Shown here: piece by piece, positions 1-5,798 of the stretch
Numbering within the stretch: position 1 is the first letter of the stretch
Layout of the letters: every line of letters starts with the position of its first letter
NCBI GenBank assembly: GCA_009780795.1
Contig: WQZJ01000025.1
Coordinates: 1-12,418 of the forward strand
DNA length: 12,418 bases
Origin: Methanomassiliicoccaceae archaeon
GTDB taxonomy: Archaea > Thermoplasmatota > Thermoplasmata > Methanomassiliicoccales > Methanomethylophilaceae
Direction of reading: 5' to 3'
Position numbers and translations under genes: made by a program
Notes under the pieces: generated by a model
What the model saw: only the letters and a program-made list of their open reading frames with translations
The model's database searches: none
What the model was told of the DNA's origin: nothing

Positions 1-2
1 AC

Positions 3-419
3 GTCCTCGCAGGGAACCGTGTGTACATAGACGCGATAATCGCCGTCAATAAAGTGGATTTGATCGACCCGGATAAGCTCGACACCGTATATGCGAAGCT
101 TCCGGACATGAGGAAGGTCCCGGTATCCGCCGCCACCGGATACGGCGTAGAGGATCTGAAACAGGCGCTCTTCGACACGATAGGGATGATACGCGTCTAT
201 CTGAAACCTCAGGGCCAGGAGGCCGACATGGACGTACCGCTGATAGTGAAGCACGGCAGCAGTATAGGTGATGTTTGCGAACAGATACACCGCACGTTCC
301 GGCCTAACTTCAGATATGCGATGGTATGGGGCGACAGCGCCAAGTTCCCCGGCCAGACGGTAGGGATAGACCACGTGGTCCGGGACGGCGATGTTGTCAC
401 GATAATCGTGCGCAGGTGA
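3..419 (+). CDS. DRG/Rbg-family GTPase, C-terminal part (5' end outside window)
   Basis: C-terminal about 139 residues of a DRG (developmentally regulated GTP-binding, Obg-related) GTPase. The reading frame is open from base 3 and shows the family stretch LAGNRVYIDAIIAVNKVDL, which contains the G4 guanine-recognition motif NKVD (48-59). A TGS domain closes the protein: IRVYLKPQGQEADMDVPLIV, then HGSSIGDVCEQIHR, FRYAMVWG and a GQTVGIDHVVRDGDVV tail, typical of archaeal and eukaryotic DRG proteins. The family binds ribosomes or translation factors in the cytoplasm, and a link to translation fits the hisS neighbour. The G1-G3 motifs must lie upstream of the window, so the start cannot be given. 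It ends in TGA, 59 bp before hisS. The family call is firm; the exact cellular role is not known from sequence. Confidence 0.93.
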   Translation, partial: VLAGNRVYIDAIIAVNKVDLIDPDKLDTVYAKLPDMRKVPVSAATGYGVEDLKQALFDTIGMIRVYLKPQGQEADMDVPLIVKHGSSIGDVCEQIHRTFRPNFRYAMVWGDSAKFPGQTVGIDHVVRDGDVVTIIVRR

Positions 420-430
420 TGCTCACAAGC

Positions 431-464
431 TGACAACGGAGCAACAGATTTATTTCCGTTGTCA
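431..464. repeat. Perfect 10-bp inverted repeat around the hisS TATA-like box
   Basis: TGACAACGGA (431-440) is repeated inverted as TCCGTTGTCA (455-464) with a 14-base spacer. The spacer contains the AT-rich ATTTATTT that is the likely hisS TATA box. It could be an operator occluding the promoter, or an RNA hairpin at the 3' end of the DRG transcript. Symmetry is seen directly; the role is inference. Confidence 0.6.
448..455 (+). promoter_or_regulatory. Probable archaeal TATA box of hisS
   Basis: ATTTATTT is centred about 27 bp before the hisS ATG. That distance puts transcription initiation at or next to the start codon, so the hisS mRNA would be leaderless. No Shine-Dalgarno sequence is visible before the ATG, which agrees. 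Confidence 0.5.
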
Positions 465-478
465 CATTTCAGCGCATC

Positions 479-1732
479 ATGATCCAATGTCCGCGCGGAA
501 CCAGGGATTTCCTTCCCAACGAGATGGAAAGAAGGAGACACTACGAGAACATCCTCAGAAGAACGGCGGGGATATTCGGTTTCAGGGAGATAGCGACGCC
601 CATATTCGAGGAAACGGAATTATTCACAACCAGGTCCGGACCGAACATATTGAACGAGATTTACTCGTTCAAGGACAAGGGCGACAGGGACATCGCGTTG
701 CGTCCCGAACTGACCGCTCCGGTGATGAGGATGTTCGTCAACGGCATGAGCAATGAACCGCGTCCGCTGAAGTTGTTCTATTTCGGTCAGTGCTTCCGTT
801 ATGAAAGGCCGCAGAGCGGCCGGTACCGTGAGTTCTTCCAGTTCGGTGCCGAACTGATAGGGAATGCGAACGCCGAGACGGATGCGGAGGCGATAGCCTT
901 GGCTGCATCCATGATCAAGTCGTTGGGGTTACTCGACTATAAGATACGAATGGGGCACATCGGTGTCCTGAGAGGTCTGCTCGCAACCGCGGGCATCCCG
1001 AGAGACGGGATGGCAGAGGTACTTCAGAAACTTGACAAGAAACTGTACGACGAGGCGCGCCCGATGCTCGAGGCGGCGGGTGCGGACAGCGACGCCATAG
1101 ACCTCATATTCAAGATCACGGGAACGGTCGGCGGGAAGGAGGTGCTCGATATGCTCGACCTGGTACCTGATGAGGCGGCTTCATACCTCAGAGAGCTGAC
1201 AGAGATACTGGAAGCGATGAACGTGAGGAACGTGGAGATAGACCTCGGTGTCGTGAGAGGTCTTGATTATTACACGGGGATGGTGTTCGAGGCCGAGGCA
1301 CCATCGCTCGGCGCCGAGAAACAGATATGCGGAGGCGGTTCGTATTCGCTCTCAGAGCTCTTCGGCGGCGAGAAAGTGTTCTCCACCGGTTTTGCGATAG
1401 GTTTCGATCGTATATTGTTGGCGATGGAAAAGGAAGGACAGACGTTCGAGGGTAGGGGCGTGGATGCTTACGTGGTCCCTGTGTCCGATGATGTGAGAAC
1501 GGATGCAGCAAAGATCGTCTCTATGCTCCGCTCCGGCGGTGTGTCAGCGGACATCGACATAATGAGGCGTAAGATGGCCAAGGCCCTGAAGCATGCGTCC
1601 TCGGTGAATGCGAAATATGCGATCATCGTCGGAAAGAATGAATTGGCCGAAGATTCCGTTACGGTAAGGGACATGACCACCGGCGATCAGAGGACGGTAC
1701 GTCTGAACGATCTCGCCTCTATGTTCAATTGA
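479..1732 (+). CDS. hisS: Histidyl-tRNA synthetase
   Basis: Class II aminoacyl-tRNA synthetase that charges tRNA-His with histidine in the cytoplasm, full length at 417 residues. It opens with the family signature RGTRDFLP (residues 6-13). Motif 2 is CFRYERPQSGRYREFFQFG (from residue 105). The histidine-specific loop RGLDYYTGMVFE lies around 260-271, and motif 3, GFAIGFDRILLAME, starts at about residue 304. A Rossmann-like anticodon-binding domain of HisRS type follows from about 325 to the end. ATG at 479 is chosen because the protein then begins directly at the conserved N-terminus and a TATA-like box sits 27 bp upstream. The 3' end overlaps the convergent RNase H gene by 8 bp. Nothing appears truncated or altered. 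Confidence 0.97.
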   Translation: MIQCPRGTRDFLPNEMERRRHYENILRRTAGIFGFREIATPIFEETELFTTRSGPNILNEIYSFKDKGDRDIALRPELTAPVMRMFVNGMSNEPRPLKLFYFGQCFRYERPQSGRYREFFQFGAELIGNANAETDAEAIALAASMIKSLGLLDYKIRMGHIGVLRGLLATAGIPRDGMAEVLQKLDKKLYDEARPMLEAAGADSDAIDLIFKITGTVGGKEVLDMLDLVPDEAASYLRELTEILEAMNVRNVEIDLGVVRGLDYYTGMVFEAEAPSLGAEKQICGGGSYSLSELFGGEKVFSTGFAIGFDRILLAMEKEGQTFEGRGVDAYVVPVSDDVRTDAAKIVSMLRSGGVSADIDIMRRKMAKALKHASSVNAKYAIIVGKNELAEDSVTVRDMTTGDQRTVRLNDLASMFN

Positions 1733-2138
1733 CTTCGGAACGGGCATCCAGCTCTATGTTCAGGAGCGCATCGGCCATCGTTATCATCGGGTCCGAACGT
1801 CTTCTGTGTGTGAATCTAGCGTAACGGATGTTCGACGCCATCGCCTTCGCATCGCCGTGCAGCCCGGCGATGTTGTCCGACCTTACTTTGAAGTTCCCTT
1901 TCATCTGCTCCGTCACGAGCTTCGAGTCCATGATGAACTCCACTTCGTCCTCGCCGGAATCGACGGCGTAGCCGATCGCGTATATCAGACCTCGGTACTC
2001 TGCCGCATTGTTGGTACCTACACCGATGTATTCAGCGTACTTGTGTACTATCTCGTCATCCCTGCAGACCACCACCGCGAACGCGGAATGCCCCGGATTG
2101 CCGCGCGACCCTCCGTCGGAATATATTTTCAGCGGCAT
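1725..2138 (-). CDS. rnhA: Ribonuclease HI family protein
   Basis: RNase HI fold nuclease that cleaves the RNA strand of RNA-DNA hybrids, 137 residues, the usual compact size for archaeal type 1 RNase H. The four catalytic carboxylates can be placed: D8 in YSDGGSRGNPG, E47 in TNNAAEYRGL, D71 in IMDSKLV and D123 in MADALLN. There is no N-terminal hybrid-binding domain. The gene starts one base after the panD stop, so the two are very likely cotranscribed. Its last 8 bases overlap the convergent hisS. The gene symbol is used for the family; archaea often carry several RNase H types and which is the main one here cannot be told. Confidence 0.9.
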   Translation of the reverse strand: MPLKIYSDGGSRGNPGHSAFAVVVCRDDEIVHKYAEYIGVGTNNAAEYRGLIYAIGYAVDSGEDEVEFIMDSKLVTEQMKGNFKVRSDNIAGLHGDAKAMASNIRYARFTHRRRSDPMITMADALLNIELDARSEVN

Positions 2139-2139
2139 G

Positions 2140-2487
2140 TCAGTACGTGAATTCCTTCACGGCGCGGTTGTCCTCATCGACCGCGACCGCCTTGGCCTTT
2201 ATCGGCACGTCGGTCAGCTCGAAACCCATTATGATTATCTTGTCGCCGACATCGCACAGATGGGCGGCGGCACCGTTCAATGCGATTATCCCGGACCCGC
2301 GGTCCCCTTCCATCGCGTATGTCTCGAATCGATTGCCGTTGGTCACATTCGCTATGAAGACCTTCTCACTCACCCATATGCCGGCCTTCTCCAAAAGATC
2401 TATGTCAACGGTTATGCTACCTTCGTAGTCGAGCCTGGTCTGTGTGACCGTCGCTCTGTGTATCTTGCCGCGGAGCACCCATCGCAT
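2140..2487 (-). CDS. panD: Aspartate 1-decarboxylase (pyruvoyl-dependent)
   Basis: Converts L-aspartate to beta-alanine and CO2, the precursor for pantothenate and coenzyme A. The proenzyme self-cleaves between Gly and Ser to make a pyruvoyl group. Here the site is G23-S24 in DYEGSITVD. Other family residues are in place: K8 and H10 in GKIHRATVT, R53/T56/Y57 in NGNRFETYAMEGDRGSG, and NGAAAH at 71-76. Length 115 is slightly short of E. coli (126) but complete. The ATG at 2487 gives the normal N-terminus. No clear Shine-Dalgarno is seen, and a TTAAA box about 24 bp upstream suggests leaderless transcription. RNase H follows with a 1-base gap. Most studied archaea instead make beta-alanine with a PLP enzyme (MfnA type), so a PanD suggests acquisition from bacteria. 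That origin is inference. Confidence 0.95.
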   Translation of the reverse strand: MRWVLRGKIHRATVTQTRLDYEGSITVDIDLLEKAGIWVSEKVFIANVTNGNRFETYAMEGDRGSGIIALNGAAAHLCDVGDKIIIMGFELTDVPIKAKAVAVDEDNRAVKEFTY

Positions 2488-2508
2488 ACACGTCAGATAA
2501 ACATCAAG

Positions 2509-2513
2509 TTAAA
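2509..2513 (-). promoter_or_regulatory. Possible TATA box of panD-rnhA
   Basis: On the minus strand CTTTAACTT lies about 24 bp before the panD ATG (2487). It is the best AT-rich box at archaeal TATA distance. Tentative, because this gap is AT-rich throughout. Confidence 0.35.
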
Positions 2514-2570
2514 GAAACTTTCTGAAACGCGCATGAGGCGCGCATATTATAAAAAAACATCAGTAGCACA

Positions 2571-2590
2571 TATTTCACACGTGTGAAATA
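2571..2590. promoter_or_regulatory. Perfect 20-bp palindrome, probable operator
   Basis: TATTTCACAC followed directly by its exact reverse complement GTGTGAAATA, with no spacer and no mismatch. It lies in the divergent gap between panD and the ABC importer, 84 bp before panD and 90 bp before the binding-protein ATG, just upstream of AT-rich TATA candidates (TTTTAAAA at 2605-2612, CTATAAGT at 2623-2630). Such symmetry suits a homodimeric helix-turn-helix regulator. The regulator is not encoded in the window. Confidence 0.7.
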
Positions 2591-2680
2591 CTTAGTAACA
2601 CGAATTTTAAAAAAGCGCATAACTATAAGTACCGATTCGATATACCATGAAAAGACGACAATGCAAGGGGTCGTGATGAT

Positions 2681-3727
2681 ATGATAACAAGTAAGGTCAT
2701 TGTAATAGCCGTTGCGGCACTGTTCATCGGAGGGGCGACCGTAGCGGTCGCGTTCTGGCCCGAGGGGGAGAGCGGCAAAGGCGGATGGTATTCGTGGGAC
2801 CCGGCAGTAGGGGAGGTGGATTATTCCAAGATATCCGCCACGCCAAAGATAATTGATGCTATCGAGGGCATCTATGGGATCGTCTACGGCGATCTGCCGG
2901 AAAAGGTATCCGTGCCGGAAGGGAGCGAACTTACATATGCGTCGCTTGTAGAACATACAGATGACGGCATCACCATAAATGGTGCCAGAAGAGGAGCGGG
3001 CGGAACGCCGACGGCGACACCGGTGTCCTTCACGACGGACGAGATAAAGGATATGAGGATAATTTCGTACGGACTCGGTTTCACTGATTCGTATGTGCAG
3101 ATGCTCGGTGCGGATGTGTGGGATTCCGTCGTAGCCGCCGGGAACACCACGTGGAACGGTTACTCCGCGAACGGCATGGCCGGAGGGACACTCGGTTCCG
3201 AGTACACGTTGAGCGTCGATTCTCTGAACGCGTTCTTCAAGGACAGGGACGGATGGGAGGATGAGACCTTCTGTCTTGTCGTTTGGGGTTACATAACAAA
3301 TTATGATGCTCTCATGACCGCGATCTCCGCTATCGGCGGTAATGTAAAGGTATTGTGCATAGACTACTATGCCATCACATCGCTCGGTTACCTTTTGTCG
3401 GTGGTCGACGCATTGGGACAGCTCGTGGGTATAGATACAGCCGACAACGCCTCGCTGTCGGATTTCCAGGACAGGTTGTACTCAATGACGGCATCGATCA
3501 CCGAAAATGACCTGACAGTGTACATGGAACTGCCCGCCGGAACATCCCCGGGCACGGGTACGCTGACACAGCTCTGTTTCGATGTCCTTGAGCTAAATAA
3601 CATAAACAAAACGGCCGGGACGAGCATCCTCAGCGATGAGGTGGTCGTGACCTCGATGCCGGATGTGATACTCTTCGATGTCAAGGACACGAGGACAATG
3701 GATCAGAGGATGCGTTTGGTAACCTGA
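2681..3727 (+). CDS. Metal-chelate ABC transporter substrate-binding protein, apparently short at C-terminus
   Basis: Likely solute-binding protein of the iron-chelate/cobalamin (FecB/BtuF, helical-backbone) class, 348 residues. One N-terminal hydrophobic segment (about residues 4-26) has no lipobox cysteine, so it is probably a membrane anchor facing outward. A linker of about 95 residues follows. The binding-fold begins near MRIISYGLGFTDSYVQMLGADVWDSVV, the equivalent of the usual RIVSL...TE...LGA element. The last recognisable element is MPDVILFDVKD. Family members normally carry several dozen more residues here (a W/R-rich strand, an AVKNGRVY-like strand and a closing helix); this one stops at TGA soon after. 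No frame reopens to supply them. The ATG at 2681 has a GTGAT Shine-Dalgarno-like stretch just upstream. Permease and ATPase follow, which supports the role. The substrate is not determinable. Confidence 0.75.
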   Translation: MITSKVIVIAVAALFIGGATVAVAFWPEGESGKGGWYSWDPAVGEVDYSKISATPKIIDAIEGIYGIVYGDLPEKVSVPEGSELTYASLVEHTDDGITINGARRGAGGTPTATPVSFTTDEIKDMRIISYGLGFTDSYVQMLGADVWDSVVAAGNTTWNGYSANGMAGGTLGSEYTLSVDSLNAFFKDRDGWEDETFCLVVWGYITNYDALMTAISAIGGNVKVLCIDYYAITSLGYLLSVVDALGQLVGIDTADNASLSDFQDRLYSMTASITENDLTVYMELPAGTSPGTGTLTQLCFDVLELNNINKTAGTSILSDEVVVTSMPDVILFDVKDTRTMDQRMRLVT

Positions 3728-3764
3728 TGCTAAACTTTTTTATCTCATTATTTATGGTGGGCCT

Positions 3765-4820
3765 GTGGAAAAGAAGACCGTGGAAGAGCTTAACGAGATA
3801 CGCAAACGGATCTTTCGGAAGAACCTCATAGTCATTCTGGCAACAGTCGCAGTGATCATCACATCATTCTTCGTTGCCATGAAGATAGGTCCGACACAGA
3901 TCTCATTCGGAGAGATACTCGGTCTGCTCGCCGGCAACGGGAGCGCAGGCGATATCTATGTGATGCGTGACATCCGGTTACCGAGGATACTCTGCTGCGC
4001 CATGGTCGGTGCGGCGCTCTCCGTCGCGGGAGTGGCGATGCAAGGGTTGTTCAGGAACCCGATGGCGTCGCCATCCGTACTCGGTGTGTCGTCCGGTGCC
4101 GCATTCGGTGCGTCGCTCGCGATGGGTTTCGGGGTCGGTTCCGTCCTCGGAAGTTACGCCGTTCCTATGCTGGCATTCGTGTTCTGTTTCGGGACCATGT
4201 TCCTTGTGTACATCCTGGCCAAGACCAGCGGAGGCGTTTCCGTTGCGATGCTGCTGCTCGCAGGCATCGCCGTCGGTGCATTCTTCAACGGGATGGTGTC
4301 GGCGATACAGTACATCGCCGACGACAGCACCCTGCCCGGTATCGTATACTGGCTCATGGGAAGTTTCTCGGCATGCGGATGGTCCTCCTTCCGACTGGCC
4401 ATCGTACCGATAATGGCCGGCATAATCCTGATATGGTTCTGTTCCAAAGAGCTGAACCTCATATCATTGGGCGAGGAACAGGCCGAGAACCTCGGCGTCA
4501 ACGTCAACAGGACGCGCATACTGCTACTTGTCGGATCGTCGCTGGCAGTGGCCGGTGCGGTCTCCATAAGCGGCATAATCGGCTTCGTCGGTCTGATAAT
4601 ACCGCACATCTTCAGGATGATCGTCGGTCCGGATCACAAGTTCCTGATACCTCTGTCCATCATAGGCGGAGCGGCGTTCCTGATGGTCATGGACGCCGTA
4701 TCGAGATGGGTTATATCTCCGAACGAACTGCCGATAGGCATACTGACCGCATTGCTCGGAGCACCGTTCTTCATCTACATCATGAGAACGAAGAGAAAAT
4801 TCATGCTCGGAGGTGACTGA
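3765..4820 (+). CDS. FecCD/BtuC-family ABC transporter permease
   Basis: Membrane permease of the iron-siderophore/cobalamin/haem importer family, 351 residues, full length and highly hydrophobic with about ten membrane helices. Family signatures are clear. LPRILCCAMVGAALSVAGVAMQ leads into the FRNPMASPSVLGVSSGAAFG motif (about residues 68-115). LGEEQAENLGVNV is the cytoplasmic coupling-helix region that contacts the ATPase. SGIIGFVGLIIPHIFRMIVGPDH and SPNELPIGILTALLGAPFFIYIM close the protein. The start is GTG at 3765 with GGTGG 5 bases upstream. The nearby ATG at 3754 is out of frame. It follows the binding protein after 37 bp that include a T-run, and abuts the ATPase. It would act as a homodimer with two ATPase copies. 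Confidence 0.94.
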   Translation: MEKKTVEELNEIRKRIFRKNLIVILATVAVIITSFFVAMKIGPTQISFGEILGLLAGNGSAGDIYVMRDIRLPRILCCAMVGAALSVAGVAMQGLFRNPMASPSVLGVSSGAAFGASLAMGFGVGSVLGSYAVPMLAFVFCFGTMFLVYILAKTSGGVSVAMLLLAGIAVGAFFNGMVSAIQYIADDSTLPGIVYWLMGSFSACGWSSFRLAIVPIMAGIILIWFCSKELNLISLGEEQAENLGVNVNRTRILLLVGSSLAVAGAVSISGIIGFVGLIIPHIFRMIVGPDHKFLIPLSIIGGAAFLMVMDAVSRWVISPNELPIGILTALLGAPFFIYIMRTKRKFMLGGD

Positions 4821-5600
4821 TTGCTGCTCGAGATAAACGACGTGCGGTTCGCATACCACTCATCGGACGTCCTGAAGGACATCTCCTTCAAGGCGTCCGG
4901 CGGCGAGGTCATCGGGATCCTGGGGAAGAACGGATGCGGTAAAACGACACTCATGAAGTGTATAAACGCCCATCTGGAACCGCACGCCGGCTGTGTGATG
5001 ATCGATGGGAAGGACGTTTCGAAGACGACCAAAAGGGAATTGGCCAAAACTATGGCTGTGGTCGCTCAGCACGTTAACCTTTCGTTCCCGTTCACCGTCC
5101 TGGAGACGGTGATGATGGGTCTGTACCCAACATCGGAATGGATGCGACCGCCCTCTGACGAGGAGATGGAAAGAATACTCGAAGCGATGGAGTCCACCGG
5201 CGTGACCGATTTCGCCAGCCGCTCCGTGACCGAATTGAGCGGCGGAGAGAGGCAGCGCGTCCTGATCTCCAGAGCCTTGGTGCAGGATCCGAGGATATTC
5301 CTTATGGACGAGCCTACGCTGCATCTTGACATAAACCATCAGTTCAACCTCATGGAACTTGTCGTCCGGCTCGCTAGGGAGAAGAACATGTTGGTGATCG
5401 TTGTAACTCACGATATAACGTTAGCCGCCAGATATTGCGACCGCGTCCTCCTCATGGAGAAGGGAGAGATAGTCGGTTCCGGAAGGACCGAGGATGTCAT
5501 AACGGTGGACAATCTTGAGAAGGTGTTCTCGGTCCGCGCGGATGTCTCGTATGACGAACGGATATGCGGCCTCAGCGTAACGTTCCTCGGAAAGAAATGA
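4821..5600 (+). CDS. FepC/BtuD-family ABC transporter ATP-binding protein
   Basis: ATPase that drives the FecCD-type importer from the cytoplasmic face, 259 residues, complete. Motifs in order: Walker A GKNGCGKTT (G35-T43), Q-loop Q83 in VVAQHVNLSFPF, ABC signature LSGGERQR (139-146), Walker B IFLMDEPTLHLD with catalytic E164, and switch histidine H197 in VVTHD. The start is taken as TTG at 4821, directly after the permease stop. GGAGGTGA (4809-4816) lies 4 bases before it, and the resulting N-terminus MLLEINDVRFAY matches the family. An ATG start further in would lose the first strand. Tight spacing implies translational coupling with the permease. The substrate is ferric chelate, haem or corrinoid by family; the sequence cannot decide. 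Confidence 0.94.
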   Translation: MLLEINDVRFAYHSSDVLKDISFKASGGEVIGILGKNGCGKTTLMKCINAHLEPHAGCVMIDGKDVSKTTKRELAKTMAVVAQHVNLSFPFTVLETVMMGLYPTSEWMRPPSDEEMERILEAMESTGVTDFASRSVTELSGGERQRVLISRALVQDPRIFLMDEPTLHLDINHQFNLMELVVRLAREKNMLVIVVTHDITLAARYCDRVLLMEKGEIVGSGRTEDVITVDNLEKVFSVRADVSYDERICGLSVTFLGKK

Positions 5601-5607
5601 CAGCGAT

Positions 5608-5617
5608 GAGAAAAGAG
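5608..5617 (-). terminator. Possible terminator of tRNA-Asp
   Basis: On the minus strand a pyrimidine stretch CTCTTTTCTC lies about 11 bases beyond the encoded CCA of tRNA-Asp. Archaeal RNA polymerase can stop at short T-tracts. It is weak, and there is no hairpin. Confidence 0.25.
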
Positions 5618-5630
5618 TATAGCGGAATGG

Positions 5631-5703
5631 CGCCCTGGCCGGAATTCGAATCCGGGTCGAAGCCTCGACAGGGCTTCATGATAGGCCGCTACACTACCAG
5701 GGC
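5631..5703 (-). tRNA. tRNA-Asp (anticodon GTC), CCA encoded
   Basis: Read on the minus strand, a 7-bp acceptor stem GCCCTGG/CCAGGGC pairs perfectly. The D-arm begins GTGTAG. The anticodon stem AAGCC/GGCTT is perfect around the loop CTGTCGA, giving anticodon GTC (plus-strand 5667-5669). The variable loop is 4 bases. The T-arm is CCGGG-TTCGAAT-TCCGG. The discriminator is G (5631), as expected for tRNA-Asp, and the next three bases (5628-5630) encode CCA, so the encoded molecule spans 5628-5703. No intron is seen. It lies antisense just after the ABC ATPase gene. Confidence 0.96.
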
Positions 5704-5729
5704 AATAGAACCGCCAATACTCAGCCCAG

Positions 5730-5736
5730 TATTTAA
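5730..5736 (-). promoter_or_regulatory. Probable TATA box of tRNA-Asp
   Basis: On the minus strand TTAAATA (within GGTTAAATAC) is centred 30 bp upstream of the mature 5' end of tRNA-Asp. This is the expected distance for an archaeal TATA box with a few bases of 5' leader removed by RNase P. Confidence 0.55.
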
Positions 5737-5770
5737 CCCTTAAGGTTTGCATGGACGGTAACAAATTTCA

Positions 5771-5779
5771 ATGTATACG
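5771..5779 (+). promoter_or_regulatory. Possible TATA box of the CBS/ParB-fold gene
   Basis: ATGTATACG is centred about 24 bp before the ATG at 5799, consistent with a leaderless transcript. No Shine-Dalgarno is visible before that ATG. Tentative. Confidence 0.35.
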
Positions 5780-5798
5780 TCACTGACCTCATGAGTAC

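Noticed and set aside
2008..2586. Open frame of 192 codons on the plus strand across rnhA and panD
   Set aside because: Both minus-strand genes have intact catalytic motifs. This frame has none, and it runs into the palindrome region.
2488..2680. Possible cobalamin or other metabolite riboswitch before the importer
   Set aside because: The stretch is short and AT-rich, and no B12-box-like or other conserved riboswitch core is visible. The palindrome better fits protein binding.
3723..3764. Possible frameshift extending the binding protein into the permease frame
   Set aside because: The permease frame is open back only to 3723, where TAA precedes it, and its translation does not resemble the missing C-terminal lobe.
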